Below, one piece after another: positions 28,637 to 37,392 of a stretch of 64,000 nt of DNA. Source of the stretch: Sphingopyxis fribergensis (GTDB lineage Bacteria; Pseudomonadota; Alphaproteobacteria; Sphingomonadales; Sphingomonadaceae); assembly GCF_000803645.1 (NCBI RefSeq), contig NZ_CP009122.1, positions 3,696,501 through 3,760,500 of the forward strand, in the 5' to 3' direction. Under the pieces are notes generated by a model that saw only the letters and a program-made list of their open reading frames with translations, was not told the origin of the DNA and ran no database searches. A program made the position numbers and the translations under genes. Positions within the stretch are counted from its first letter, which is position 1, and every line of letters begins with the position of its first letter.

Positions 28637-29407
28637 TCAAAACGCGTCCGAAGCGGCGGTGCCGGTCGGCAGCGCCCCATTTTTTTCCTCGCCAAAAGCC
28701 GGCGCGGTATGCGGGTCGGAATCGCGGTTGGCCGCGTCCCTACTCCATCCTGTGAAAAACTGCCAGCGGCTCAAATGCGCCAGTACCCGGTCCGCAGCGC
28801 GGGCGTCGGTCAACGCCAGATGCACCGCATTCTCGCGCCCCAATGCCATAGATAGGGTGCCGCGGTCCACCGGCAAGACCAGGCCCTCGCGGCCCGAGCC
28901 TTCGTCGTCCTCGCCAACGCGCCATGCTTGCGCCAGTTTCTTGCGGCCGTCCTCGCCCGCGTCGCTGGCGTGGAGGAGCAGGCGGACCTGGCCCTTGCGC
29001 GCCGCGGTTTCGATCTTTTCATTGCCGCTAAGCAGCGTGCCCGATCGCGATTCCAGCCCCAGCCGGTCGAGCGTCGCGCGCTGAAGCTGTGCCTCGATAC
29101 GCGCGCCTAGATCATCGGGAATGGTGAAATTGCCGTCCTGAAGCGCGCGCGCCAGCCCGCCTTTCAGCTTGCCCTTGGCCTGTGCAGCTTCAAGCGCCGC
29201 GCGGTCGACGCCGATCCACGCGCCGCGCCCCGGCGCCTTGCCATGGACGTCGGGCGCAATATTGCCGTCGGGCCCGAGCGCGAGGCGCACGAGCCGTTCG
29301 GCCGGCGAAACCTCGCCGGTGATGACGCAGCGCCGTTCAGGCACATGCCGGCCGCGCCGACCAGCGCGGTCTGGTTCGCTCAGCTGATCATTGTGCGGGG
29401 TCCGCAT
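28637..29407 (-). CDS. YlxR-type (DUF448) RNA-binding protein with L7Ae-like domain
   Basis: 256 residues. The N-terminal YlxR/RnpM domain carries RRCVITGEVSPAERLVRLALGPDGNIAPDVHGKAPGRGAWIGVDRAAL, and a second part (about 110-200) resembles the ribosomal L7Ae-like partner often fused or adjacent in alphaproteobacteria (KGQVRLLLHASDAGEDGRKKL). YlxR modulates RNase P in some bacteria. The ATG at 29407 overlaps nusA by 20 bp; an upstream ATG at 29434 is possible. Between nusA and infB, as usual. Confidence 0.88.
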   Translation of the reverse strand: MRTPHNDQLSEPDRAGRRGRHVPERRCVITGEVSPAERLVRLALGPDGNIAPDVHGKAPGRGAWIGVDRAALEAAQAKGKLKGGLARALQDGNFTIPDDLGARIEAQLQRATLDRLGLESRSGTLLSGNEKIETAARKGQVRLLLHASDAGEDGRKKLAQAWRVGEDDEGSGREGLVLPVDRGTLSMALGRENAVHLALTDARAADRVLAHLSRWQFFTGWSRDAANRDSDPHTAPAFGEEKNGALPTGTAASDAF

Positions 29408-31037
29408 CGGCGGCCTCCCCGTTTTGCGGCTCAACCGCGGGCTCAGCTTCAGGCGCAGCGTCCGACGGTTCGTCGTCGAACCAGTGGGCGCGCGCCGCCA
29501 TGATGATCTCGTTACCCTGTTCTTCGCTCAGGCCATATTCGCCCAGCACGCCGCCCTTGTCCTCGGCGCGTTCGCTGCGCGGCGGGCCGCGGCGGTTGTC
29601 GGTGCGCTTCTTGGCGATCAGTTCGTCGGTCGCCAGGTCGGCCAGGTCATCGAGCGTCTTGATCCCCGCCTTGCCCAGCACCACCAGCATCGCTTCGGTC
29701 AGGTGCGGGATATCGGCCAGCGCGTCCTCGACCCCCAGCTCGCGGCGCTCGGCGCGCGAGGCTTCTTCGCGGCGTTCCAAGCCTTCGAGCGCGCGGCTTT
29801 GCAGTTCCTGCGCCAGTTCTTCGTCAAACCCTTCGATCCCGGCGAGTTCCTCGATGCCGACATAGGCGACTTCTTCGAGTTCGGTGAAGCCTTCGGCGAC
29901 GAGCAGCTGCGCGAGCGTTTCGTCGACGTCGAGTTCTTCCTGGAACATCGTCGAGCGTTCGACGAATTCACGCTGGCGCTTTTCGCTCGCGTCGGCCTCG
30001 GTCATGATGTCGATCTGGCTGCCGGTCAGCTGGCTCGCGAGGCGGACATTCTGGCCGCGGCGGCCGATGGCGAGGCTGAGCTGGTCGTCGGGAACGACGA
30101 CTTCGATGCGGCTGTCATCCTCGTCGATGACGACGCGCTGGACCGTTGCCGGCTGGAGCGCGTTGACGACGAAGGTCGCGGTATCTTCGGACCAGGGGAT
30201 GATGTCGATCTTTTCGCCCTGCATTTCCTGGACGACCGCCTGGACGCGGCTGCCCTTCATGCCGACGCAGGCGCCGACGGGATCGATCGAACCGTCATAG
30301 CTGATGACGCCGATCTTGGCGCGCGAACCGGGATCGCGCGCAGCGGCCTTGATCTCGATGATGCCGTCGTAGATTTCGGGGACTTCCTGCGCGAACAGTT
30401 TCTTCATGAAGTCGGGGTGCGCGCGCGACAGGAAAATCTGCGGGCCGCGCGTTTCGCTGCGCACCGACAGGATCAGCGCGCGGACGCGGTCGCCGACGCG
30501 CATCAATTCGCGCGGGATCTGCTGGTCGCGGCGGATGACGCCCTCGGCGCGGCCTAGGTTCACGACGATGTGGCCGAATTCGACCGACTTCACGACGCCG
30601 GTGATGATCTCACCCGCGCGATCCTTGAATTCCTGATACTGGCGCTCGCGATCGGCTTCGCGGACCTTCTGGAAGATCACCTGCTTTGCCGACTGCGCAT
30701 CAATGCGGCCGAGGTCGACCGCGGGCAGCGGATCGACGATGAAGTCGCCGATCTTGGCGTCCTTCTGAAGCTTCTGGCCGGCAGCCAGGTCGACCTGCTT
30801 GAAATAATCCTCGACCTGCTCGACGACCTCGACGACGCGCCACAGGCGCAGGTCGCCGGTCTGGGCGTCCAGCTTCGCGCGAATGTCGTTTTCGGCGCCG
30901 TAGCGGGCGCGCGCGGCGCGCTGGATCGCCTCCTCGATGGCCTCGATGACGATGCCCTTGTCGATCATCTTCTCGCTGGCGACGCTGTTGGCAATCGCGA
31001 GGAGTTCGGCCTTGTTGGCGGAAATGGCAGTGGCCAT
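29388..31037 (-). CDS. nusA: transcription termination/antitermination factor NusA
   Basis: 549 residues. N-terminal RNA polymerase-binding domain (1-130), S1 domain ([27 protein letters not shown]), two KH domains ([30 protein letters not shown], then [19 protein letters not shown]) and C-terminal acidic helix-hairpin-helix repeats. Ends in an acidic alanine-rich tail. ATG at 31037 overlaps the rimP stop by one base (TGATG), indicating coupling. Confidence 0.98.
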   Translation of the reverse strand: MATAISANKAELLAIANSVASEKMIDKGIVIEAIEEAIQRAARARYGAENDIRAKLDAQTGDLRLWRVVEVVEQVEDYFKQVDLAAGQKLQKDAKIGDFIVDPLPAVDLGRIDAQSAKQVIFQKVREADRERQYQEFKDRAGEIITGVVKSVEFGHIVVNLGRAEGVIRRDQQIPRELMRVGDRVRALILSVRSETRGPQIFLSRAHPDFMKKLFAQEVPEIYDGIIEIKAAARDPGSRAKIGVISYDGSIDPVGACVGMKGSRVQAVVQEMQGEKIDIIPWSEDTATFVVNALQPATVQRVVIDEDDSRIEVVVPDDQLSLAIGRRGQNVRLASQLTGSQIDIMTEADASEKRQREFVERSTMFQEELDVDETLAQLLVAEGFTELEEVAYVGIEELAGIEGFDEELAQELQSRALEGLERREEASRAERRELGVEDALADIPHLTEAMLVVLGKAGIKTLDDLADLATDELIAKKRTDNRRGPPRSERAEDKGGVLGEYGLSEEQGNEIIMAARAHWFDDEPSDAAPEAEPAVEPQNGEAADADPAQ

Positions 31038-31615
31038 CAGTCCTGTCCTTCTTCTTCCATTTCGTCGGCGCCCTCGATCGAGAGCGGGACGGTTGCGGCA
31101 ATCAATTTGTCGGTGAGAACGAGCTTGGCCGTGTCGATCGCGTCGAACGGCAGCTTATGTTCCACCCCTTCCTTATCCAAAATCGTGACGACATCGCCGT
31201 CGATACCGACCAGTTCGCCGTTGAAGCGCTGGCGACCATCGCGCTTTTCCTTCAGCGCAATCTTCGCCTCATGCCCCGCCCAGTCGGCGAAGTCGGCGGG
31301 GCGCGTCAGCGGCCGGTCGATGCCCGGCGACGAGACTTCCAGACGATAGGCCTGGTCGATCGGGTCCTTGCCCGCTTCCTCGAGCGCATCGAGCTGGACC
31401 GAAATACGGCGCGACAGGTCGGCGCAATCGTCGATCGTCAGCTGACGCGTGTCGGGGCGTTCGGCCATCACCTGCAACGTCGGATCGCTCTCACCGCCGA
31501 AAAAGGCGACGCGCACGAGCGCCAGGCCCATCGCTTCGGCTTCGGGCGCGATGATCGCATTCAGGACGTCGAGATCGGCCAATGAAAATTCCCAATTCGG
31601 ATGACCGGAAAGCAT
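31037..31615 (-). CDS. rimP: ribosome maturation factor RimP
   Basis: 30S assembly factor. 192 residues from ATG at 31615 (MLSGHPNWEFSLADLDVLN). Family blocks: IIAPEAEAMGLALVRVAFFGG, CADLSRRISVQLDALEEAGKDPIDQAYRLEVSSPGIDRPLTRPADF. Another ATG at 31672 and a TTG at 31582 are in frame; none has a strong ribosome-binding site, so the exact start is uncertain. First gene of the nusA operon. Confidence 0.93.
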   Translation of the reverse strand: MLSGHPNWEFSLADLDVLNAIIAPEAEAMGLALVRVAFFGGESDPTLQVMAERPDTRQLTIDDCADLSRRISVQLDALEEAGKDPIDQAYRLEVSSPGIDRPLTRPADFADWAGHEAKIALKEKRDGRQRFNGELVGIDGDVVTILDKEGVEHKLPFDAIDTAKLVLTDKLIAATVPLSIEGADEMEEEGQD

Positions 31616-31726
31616 GTGGGTATAGCCGCCGCGGCCCGCGGCCCCGACGTCCCAACTGGCTAACCATGTCAAGAAGTAGGCCGCATATAGGCGCGGACGG
31701 GTGAGTCGGCAAGGGGGAAAGGCGGC

Positions 31727-32908
31727 TCAGGGATTGAGCAGCCATCCCGCGACGCCGGCGCCGATCACCAGCGCGGGCGCGACCCATTTCCCCTTGAGCA
31801 GCATGACCGCGGCAACCGCTCCGGCAAAGATGGCGATTCCCGCGATCGGGCTCGACACGCGCAGCGCGGTGACACAGCCCAGCTGCAGCAGCGTCGCCGC
31901 GATGACACCGACCACCGCCGCCGCCACGCCGGCGAGCGCGCGGTGCAGCGCGGGGTTCTCGACAATCGCCTCCAGCCGCTCGAAGAAGATCATCGAGAAA
32001 GCGAAGGCGGGAAGGAACATCCCCACCGTGATCGCGACCGCACCGGGAAGCCCGCCCGCGACATAGCCCGCGAAAGTCGCGAAGATGACGAGCGGCGCGG
32101 GCAGCATCCCCGCCAGCGCTACGCCGTCGAGGAAGCTCGCGTCGGACAGCCAGCCGCGCCCGACCGTATCGGTGCGCACATAAGGAATGGCAGTATAGGC
32201 ACCGCCGAAAGTGAGCAGCCCGCCTTTCAATCCGGCAATGAAGAGCGCGAGGATACCCGCTTCGCTCGCGGCGGCGTGGGCCTTCGCCGCCGGCGCGACG
32301 CCCGACACAAGGAAAGCCAGAACCACCGCCGCGACAAACACCGCCGCCGCGACAGCCGGCCGCGCGGCAAAGCTGTAGATCAGCCCCGCGGCGATCAACG
32401 GAATCCAGAAGGGCACCCCCGCCAGCGTCGCGCCGAGCGATGCCGCCGCAAGCAACCACAACAGCCTGTCCTCGAGGATATGCGTCCCGATCCGCTGCAC
32501 CGCGCGCAGGATGATCGCGAGCACCGCAATCTGTACGCCCAGGAAGACGGGCGCCATCGCCGGATTGCCGACGATCCAGTCCTTGTAGAGCCACGCCGCG
32601 CCGAGCATCAGCACGAAACCCGGCAACATGAACCCCAGCCCCGCGAGCAGCCCCCCGATTCGCCCGCGCGCAACCATTCCAAGATGGACGCACAGCTCGT
32701 GCGCCTCGGGCCCCGGCAGGATCTGCATCACCGCGAGCAGGCGGTTGAAGCGCGCTGGCGAAATCCAGCGCTCCTCCTCGACGAGCGCCTGCTTGACCAT
32801 CGCGATCTGCGCGACGGGCCCGCCAAACGCGAGGAAGCCGAAGCGCAGGAAGCGCAGGAACAGCTGGAGGAGGGAAAGTTGCGGCGGCGAGGGTTCAACG
32901 GTGGTCAT
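31727..32908 (-). CDS. chrA: chromate transporter
   Basis: CHR-family membrane exporter of 393 residues that expels chromate with proton exchange. Two homologous halves: FLRFGFLAFGGPVAQIAMVKQALVEEERWISPARFNRLLAVMQILPGPEAHELCVHLG in the first and GLKGGLLTFGGAYTAIPYVR...FLDGVALAGMLPAPLVIFATFAGYVAGG in the second. About ten to twelve hydrophobic segments. ATG at 32908 chosen; a further ATG at 32962 would add a basic leader. Stands alone, 111 bp downstream of rimP on the map and ending before it in the same orientation. Confidence 0.92.
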   Translation of the reverse strand: MTTVEPSPPQLSLLQLFLRFLRFGFLAFGGPVAQIAMVKQALVEEERWISPARFNRLLAVMQILPGPEAHELCVHLGMVARGRIGGLLAGLGFMLPGFVLMLGAAWLYKDWIVGNPAMAPVFLGVQIAVLAIILRAVQRIGTHILEDRLLWLLAAASLGATLAGVPFWIPLIAAGLIYSFAARPAVAAAVFVAAVVLAFLVSGVAPAAKAHAAASEAGILALFIAGLKGGLLTFGGAYTAIPYVRTDTVGRGWLSDASFLDGVALAGMLPAPLVIFATFAGYVAGGLPGAVAITVGMFLPAFAFSMIFFERLEAIVENPALHRALAGVAAAVVGVIAATLLQLGCVTALRVSSPIAGIAIFAGAVAAVMLLKGKWVAPALVIGAGVAGWLLNP

Positions 32909-33253
32909 GGCAATCGCGCTCCTGCCGCAAATGCGGCCTATGGAGCGGAACTTGGACAGCAAGCCGTCTGAACGGGCGTCCGCATTGCCCGTGCCACGGC
33001 AAATAGCATGGCGGGCGTCCGAGGGAAGAGAGATTAGCTTTGCGCGCGGGAAGGTCGAGATGAAATCGGGGGCGGCTTTCGACCAGAAGTTGCCGTTCTA
33101 CTTCTTGCTTCGTCATTCCCGCGAAAGCGGGAACCCAGTTGCGACGTCAGCACGCTGGGTCCCCGCTTTCGCGGGAATGACGAAATTGGGAATGGCCGTT
33201 TCCCACCCCAAAACCGACCTTGCCATTCCTTTCCCATGGGATAGGCAGCAAGC
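32909..33253. other. 345-bp gene-free gap with one palindromic repeat
   Basis: Divergent region between chrA and the CDF exporter gene. It holds the palindrome at 33109-33184 and a short inverted GGGCGTCCG pair around 32970 and 33010. No gene is visible. Promoters for both metal exporters should lie here but no clear metal-box was recognised. Confidence 0.6.
33109..33184. repeat. palindromic repeat (TTCGTCATTCCCGCGAAAGCGGG)
   Basis: Left arm TTCGTCATTCCCGCGAAAGC pairs perfectly with GCTTTCGCGGGAATGACGAA on the right, with ACCCA/TGGGT inside and a loop of about 20 nt. This is a repeat type very widespread in proteobacteria. Confidence 0.93.
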
Positions 33254-34177
33254 ATGTCGTTCGATACCGAAACCGAAGCGTTGGCCCACGACCATGTTTT
33301 CCTCGGAAAACGGCACGACCAGAATGCGCGGCGTACTCTATGGGTCGTTGCGCTGACGGCGGTGATGATGGTCGGCGAGATTATCGCGGGGATCGCGTTC
33401 AACTCGATGGCGCTGCTCGCCGACGGCTTTCATATGGCGACGCACGCGGGCGCGCTCGGCATCGCCGCGATCGCTTATGCCTATGCGAAGCGCCACGGGC
33501 ACGGGCGCCGCTATAGCTTCGGGACCGGCAAGGTCGGCGATCTGGCCGGCTTTGCCTCGGCGCTCATACTCGGGCTGTTCGCGCTCGGCATCGCGTATGA
33601 ATCGCTGACGCGCCTGTTCGACCCCAGCCCCGTCGCCTTTGCCGAGGCGACGATCATCGCCGTCATCGGCCTTGGCGTGAACATCGCCAGCGCGCTGCTG
33701 CTCGGGCACGGGCATAGCCATGATCATCATGACGACGCGCACGATCACAACCACGGGCACGACCATGCGCACGAGAAGGACAACAATCTCCGATCGGCCT
33801 ATCTCCATGTCGTCGCCGATGCGCTGACTTCGGTGCTCGCGATCGCCGCTCTGCTCGGCGGGCGGTATCTCGGCTGGGTGTGGCTCGATCCCGCCATGGG
33901 CGTCGTCGGATCGATCGTCATCGCGGTCTGGGCTTGGTCGTTGATGCGCGACACCGGCGCGGTGCTGCTCGACGCGACCGACGCCGCGCTCGAAAGTGAA
34001 ATCCGCAACCTTGTCGAAGCGCCCGGCGATGCAAAGATCATCGACCTGCACGTCTGGCGCGTCGGGCCCGGAGCGCATTCGGCGATCGTCAGCGTCGTCG
34101 GCGCAACGCGCGAGGCGATCTGCGCACGCGTCAAACCGGTCCATGAAATCGAACATCTGACGGTCGAAATCCGTTGA
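33254..34177 (+). CDS. CDF family cation efflux transporter, DmeF-like
   Basis: Inner-membrane metal/proton antiporter, 307 residues, six membrane segments. Metal-site residues in SMALLADGFHMATHAGAL (D and H in the second helix) and YLHVVADALTSVLA (HxxxD in the fifth helix). A histidine-rich cytoplasmic loop, GHGHSHDHHDDAHDHNHGHDHAHE, joins helices 4 and 5. The WHM/FHMATHA wording is typical of the DmeF branch, which exports cobalt and nickel; zinc cannot be excluded. Divergent from chrA. Confidence 0.9.
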   Translation: MSFDTETEALAHDHVFLGKRHDQNARRTLWVVALTAVMMVGEIIAGIAFNSMALLADGFHMATHAGALGIAAIAYAYAKRHGHGRRYSFGTGKVGDLAGFASALILGLFALGIAYESLTRLFDPSPVAFAEATIIAVIGLGVNIASALLLGHGHSHDHHDDAHDHNHGHDHAHEKDNNLRSAYLHVVADALTSVLAIAALLGGRYLGWVWLDPAMGVVGSIVIAVWAWSLMRDTGAVLLDATDAALESEIRNLVEAPGDAKIIDLHVWRVGPGAHSAIVSVVGATREAICARVKPVHEIEHLTVEIR

Positions 34178-34282
34178 ATTTGGTTTGGCAACGCGGGATT
34201 CGCGATATCGATTGCGCCGCGTAAATTTCGTCCGTTTATTTCCTCCGTAAACCGCGGAGAATTACGGAAATTGCCAGAAACC

Positions 34283-34436
34283 TTGACTTTTTGGCAAAAT
34301 AGTTTCAATCTGGCGGAGCTAACGTCGCCTGCGACGGAAATTTGATGCCTACCGGCGGATACTTCCATTCACGCGCTACCAGCTCCTCCGGTGCTTTTGC
34401 CGGTTGATTATCTGTTTTCGTGAAAGGAAACACCCC
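34283..34436 (+). promoter_or_regulatory. cold-shock gene promoter and long 5' leader
   Basis: TTGACT at 34283-34288 and a weak CAATCT at 34306-34311 are 17 bp apart, giving an RNA start near 34318 and a leader of about 120 nt. Long leaders of this size fold differently at low temperature in E. coli cspA; the same kind of thermosensing here is an inference. The leader ends in AAAGGAAAC before the ATG. Confidence 0.5.
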
Positions 34437-34643
34437 ATGCCGATCGGCACCGTAAAATTCTTTAACAGCGACAAAGGCTATGGTTTCATCGCCAATGAAG
34501 ATGGTTCGGGCGACAGCTTCGTCCACATTAGCGCCGTCGAGCGCGCCGGCATGTCGACGCTGAACAAGGAACAGCGCGTTTCGTACGAGCTGGAAACCGA
34601 CCAGCGCGGCAAGACCTCGGCTGTCAATCTTCAGCCTGCATGA
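34437..34643 (+). CDS. cold-shock protein (CspA family)
   Basis: 68 residues, a single OB-fold RNA chaperone. RNP1 KGYGFIAN and RNP2 SFVHIS motifs are intact (MPIGTVKFFNSDKGYGFIANEDG). ATG at 34437 with a GAAAGGAAA ribosome-binding site. Preceded by a long leader with a sigma70-like promoter. A UUCG-capped hairpin follows the stop. Confidence 0.97.
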   Translation: MPIGTVKFFNSDKGYGFIANEDGSGDSFVHISAVERAGMSTLNKEQRVSYELETDQRGKTSAVNLQPA

Positions 34644-34651
34644 TGATATCC

Positions 34652-34684
34652 GGTCCGGCGTCCTTCGGGGTGCCGGGCCGGACC
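34652..34684 (+). terminator. UUCG-capped hairpin after the cold-shock gene
   Basis: GGTCCGGC pairs with GCCGGACC; inside, CC-TTCG-GG gives a stable tetraloop. No T run follows, so it may be an RNA stabiliser or partial terminator rather than a full terminator. Confidence 0.55.
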
Positions 34685-34737
34685 ATCCGCCGATCGTCTC
34701 GGCGCTCCAGCTCGTGCAGTCCCCCAAGGAGCATCCT

Positions 34738-34941
34738 ATGGATATGAACGAGCTTTTCTTTCGGCACCAGATGGCCCTGATGGCCGTCGGCCGGATGCGC
34801 GGCGCCAGTGCGCGCCATGCCGATTTCGACCTGCCCGGCCATTATGCCGACCGCATCGACGCCTATCGCGTCCGCCGCGGCATGAGCAAATATTTCGCCG
34901 TGGCGGCGCGCCCCGAAGCGGCGCCAACCATCGGCGCCTGA
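34738..34941 (+). CDS. hypothetical small protein downstream of the cold-shock gene
   Basis: 67 residues, MDMNELFFRHQMALMAVGRM at the start, then RGASARHADFDLPGHYADRIDAYRVRRGMSKYFAV. AAGGAG lies 8 bases upstream of the ATG, and codon use matches its neighbours, so it is likely real. Similar short proteins with the MDMNELF start accompany other alphaproteobacterial genes to my memory, but I assign no function. Basic, no membrane segment. 94 bp after the cold-shock stop, same strand, so it may share the transcript. Confidence 0.7.
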   Translation: MDMNELFFRHQMALMAVGRMRGASARHADFDLPGHYADRIDAYRVRRGMSKYFAVAARPEAAPTIGA

Positions 34942-34951
34942 TCGACGGCGC

Positions 34952-35455
34952 CTAACCGACCCGGTCGACCTCGATATGCGGCCAGCGCGCCGCGAGCCGC
35001 TCCGCCCAGCGCTCATAGGGCCACGGGATGACCTCCTGGTCGAACCAGAAGAGGCGATTCCCTTCCAGATCATAGAGATGCACTTCGTCGTCGCTGTCCT
35101 CCTGCGGAACGATGCGAAGCTTGCCGATGCGCGACGGGTGGATGCGGCCTTCGTCGCCGCCGCTCGCGCCGACGCGGCCCTGCCACCAGACCAGGTCGCC
35201 CGTCGCGGGGTCGATGAAGCTGCCGCGGTTCGGATTGGCGAGCATGTTGAGCCCGGCGCCAAGCGCGACCAGCGCACCGAGACCCTGCGCCAGCGGCACC
35301 AGCCATGGCGCGCATTCGCGTCCGGCCTCACTGCAATTGTCGGCGGGATCGATCGCCGACGCGGCACAGAAAAAGACCAGGCCGAACACAAGCAACAGCC
35401 ACATCCGGTAATCGGTGCGCGCGCTGCGCCGATAGGGTGGGATGGTGCCGGTCAT
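34952..35455 (-). CDS. hypothetical membrane protein
   Basis: 167 residues. Two hydrophobic segments: WLLLVFGLVFFCAASAI (about 19-35) and WLVPLAQGLGALVALGAGLNML (about 51-72), with two cysteines between them (DNCSEAGRECAP). The rest is a soluble domain with RGSFIDPATGDLVWWQGRVG and YDLEGNRLFWFDQEVIPWPYERW, of no known family. Convergent with the small gene ending at 34941 and divergent from the SleB-type gene. Confidence 0.75.
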   Translation of the reverse strand: MTGTIPPYRRSARTDYRMWLLLVFGLVFFCAASAIDPADNCSEAGRECAPWLVPLAQGLGALVALGAGLNMLANPNRGSFIDPATGDLVWWQGRVGASGGDEGRIHPSRIGKLRIVPQEDSDDEVHLYDLEGNRLFWFDQEVIPWPYERWAERLAARWPHIEVDRVG

Positions 35456-35600
35456 CGCCCCGATTTAGCGCGACAACCTCAACGCTTGGCTAATGGCCGA
35501 TGCGTTGCGGATGCGCCGCACCGACGTGAAACATTTTGTTGGCGTTTCAGCCTATAAGGCGGGCTGGCCCCGTTTGCGCGAATCGCGCGCGAGCGGGACG

Positions 35601-36749
35601 ATGGATTTTGACACGCGCATGAAGCCCGAACTGACCCTGACCGCCCGCTCGACGTGGCGCGACCCGCTGCCGGAAAAGCCGGCGGGGCCGGGGCGTGCCT
35701 TTTGGGCGGCGATCGTCGGGGTAATGTCGGTCGCCTGCCTCGCCTTCCTGCTGTCGAGCGGGCAGCTACGTGCGCCGGTGGTTTTCGGACCGTATAGCGT
35801 CTCGGTGCCGCTGAACTTTCGCGCTTATGACCCCGAACGCTGGGCGATCATGAATGCCGAGGATTATGCGGATGCACTGAAAATCGATCCGACGCTGCCC
35901 GACCCGAACAGCGTCGGTTATGGTGACGCAGCGGCATTGCCCCCCGCCGATCCCGCGCTGCTGCGCGAGGAGGCCTTTGTGGGGCCGCCGGCCAAATCCT
36001 ATGTCTTTCGGGGGGTCACCGCGCTCGACCGCGAGCGCGCGCATTATTGCCTGACCGCCGCCGTCTATTATGAAGCCGCGTCCGAAACCGACGACGGGAT
36101 GCGCGGCGTCGCGCAGACGGTGATCAACCGCGTGCGCCACCCGAGCTTTCCCAACACGGTATGCGGCGTCGTCTTTCAGGGGTCGCAGCGCGCGGGCGTG
36201 TGCCAGTTCACCTTCAGCTGCGACGGTGCGATGGCGCGCGCGCCCGAACGGCGGAACTGGCTCCGCGCGAGTCGCGTCGCGTCGGCCGCGCTCGGCGGCA
36301 CTGTTTTCCCCAAGGTCGGGCTCGCGACGCATTATCACACGCAAGCGATCTGGCCGCGCTGGGGCAAGAGCCTGGTGATGACCAACATCGTCGGCGCGCA
36401 TATCTTTCACCGCTGGCGCGGGCGCTGGGGCATGCCCGACGCGTTCCGCGCGCCTTATCTCGGCCGCGAACCGGTGCCCGGCCCCTATCTGCCGCTCGCG
36501 CAGCAACTGACGATCCTGAAAGGTCAGGGCCTGCCGCCCGGCGCCGGCCCCGCGCCGATGCTCACGGGCGCAGCCGCGCCGCTTCCCGACACCCCCGCCG
36601 CGCCGCTGCCCGGCACGATGGCCCCCGCGGCGCCCGTCGCACCGCCGCCCGCGGCGGCTCCCGCTGCGCAGACCTATGCCGATCCGCGCCTCAACCAGTC
36701 GGGGCAGGTCCGCGAGGAATTCAAGGGCAGCGGAGAGTGGAAACAGTGA
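35601..36749 (+). CDS. cell wall hydrolase, SleB domain
   Basis: 382 residues. Membrane anchor about 33-53, then a periplasmic region with the SleB/hydrolase_2 lytic domain: YCLTAAVYYEAASETDDGMRGVAQTVINRVRHPSFPNTVCGVVFQGSQ, where E158 is the likely catalytic glutamate; then HTQAIWPRW. The last 80 residues are alanine/proline-rich. Cuts peptidoglycan glycan strands; in a non-sporing bacterium the role is probably cell-wall remodelling. ATG at 35601 chosen; another at 35619 is possible. Confidence 0.9.
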   Translation: MDFDTRMKPELTLTARSTWRDPLPEKPAGPGRAFWAAIVGVMSVACLAFLLSSGQLRAPVVFGPYSVSVPLNFRAYDPERWAIMNAEDYADALKIDPTLPDPNSVGYGDAAALPPADPALLREEAFVGPPAKSYVFRGVTALDRERAHYCLTAAVYYEAASETDDGMRGVAQTVINRVRHPSFPNTVCGVVFQGSQRAGVCQFTFSCDGAMARAPERRNWLRASRVASAALGGTVFPKVGLATHYHTQAIWPRWGKSLVMTNIVGAHIFHRWRGRWGMPDAFRAPYLGREPVPGPYLPLAQQLTILKGQGLPPGAGPAPMLTGAAAPLPDTPAAPLPGTMAPAAPVAPPPAAAPAAQTYADPRLNQSGQVREEFKGSGEWKQ

Positions 36750-36771
36750 CGCAAACGGCCTAAACTCTCCC

Positions 36772-36858
36772 CTTTGTCACCCCGGATTTGATCCGGGGTC
36801 CATGGACCGAGAGCCCGGCGTTGCGGTCCTCCCGGATCAAGTCCCGGATGACGAAAAG
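36772..36858. repeat. palindromic repeat, GGACTTGATCCGG family (copy 3)
   Basis: CTTTGTCACCCCGGATTTGA pairs with the GATCAAGTCCCGGATGACGAAAAG side. It lies between the SleB gene and the VOC gene, ending about 20 bp before the VOC start, so it sits upstream of its ribosome-binding site. Confidence 0.87.
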
Positions 36859-36877
36859 AGAATGGGGAGAGGTCATC

Positions 36878-37264
36878 ATGGGACATGTCAAAGGCATCGG
36901 CGGACTGTTTTTCCGGGCGCGCGATCCCGAGGCGTTGAACGCCTGGTACAAGGAACGGCTGGGTATCGGCGCCGGCTGCAACGCCGACGACAGCGGGCCG
37001 GTCGACGAATGGACTTGGAACGTCGCGGCAGGCCCGGTCGTTTTCGCGCCGTTCAAAGCCGACACCGACTATTTCGCTGCCGATCGCCAGTTCATGATCA
37101 ACCTGCGCGTCGACGATCTCGACGCCGTGCTCGCGCCGTTTCGCGAAGCGGGTGACGAGGTCATCACCAAGGATGAGTGGAACGACCCCGCGATCGGCCG
37201 CTTTGCGCGGGTTCACGATCCGGAAGGCAATCCGATCGAATTGTGGGAACCGCCAAAGGGCTGA
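36878..37264 (+). CDS. VOC family (glyoxalase/bleomycin-resistance-like) protein
   Basis: 128 residues. VOC metal-enzyme fold with FFRARDPEALNAWYKERLGI at the N-terminus and ARVHDPEGNPIELWEP at the C-terminus, the latter holding the typical glutamate metal ligand. Ribosome-binding GGGGAGAGG precedes the ATG at 36878. Longer upstream starts would translate the palindromic repeat and are rejected. Substrate unknown. Confidence 0.9.
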   Translation: MGHVKGIGGLFFRARDPEALNAWYKERLGIGAGCNADDSGPVDEWTWNVAAGPVVFAPFKADTDYFAADRQFMINLRVDDLDAVLAPFREAGDEVITKDEWNDPAIGRFARVHDPEGNPIELWEPPKG

Positions 37265-37287
37265 GTTATTTGTCGGCTTGCGCGGAC

Positions 37288-37370
37288 GCGGCACCGGCCC
37301 GCTCCCCCCACCCGGCCTCCCATTTCAGAATACTCCGTGGGAGGCCGCGTGGGGAGCGGGCCGGTGCCGC
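37288..37370. repeat. large inverted repeat between convergent genes
   Basis: GCGGCACCGGCCCGCTCCCC pairs perfectly with GGGGAGCGGGCCGGTGCCGC; an inner GGCCTCCCA/TGGGAGGCC pair closes an AT-rich loop. It fills the space between the VOC stop (37264) and the HerA stop (37393) and is suited to ending both transcripts. Confidence 0.88.
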
Positions 37371-37392
37371 CTTCGCCGTCAGGCGAAGATGA

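Noticed and set aside
26247..29084. 945-codon open frame on the plus strand opposite infB
   Set aside because: It mirrors the codon bias of infB, has no domain features and no ribosome-binding site; a GC-rich shadow.
36788..36877. N-terminal extension of the VOC protein through the palindromic repeat
   Set aside because: The ribosome-binding site GGGGAGAGG lies after the repeat, and the VOC domain begins normally at the ATG at 36878.
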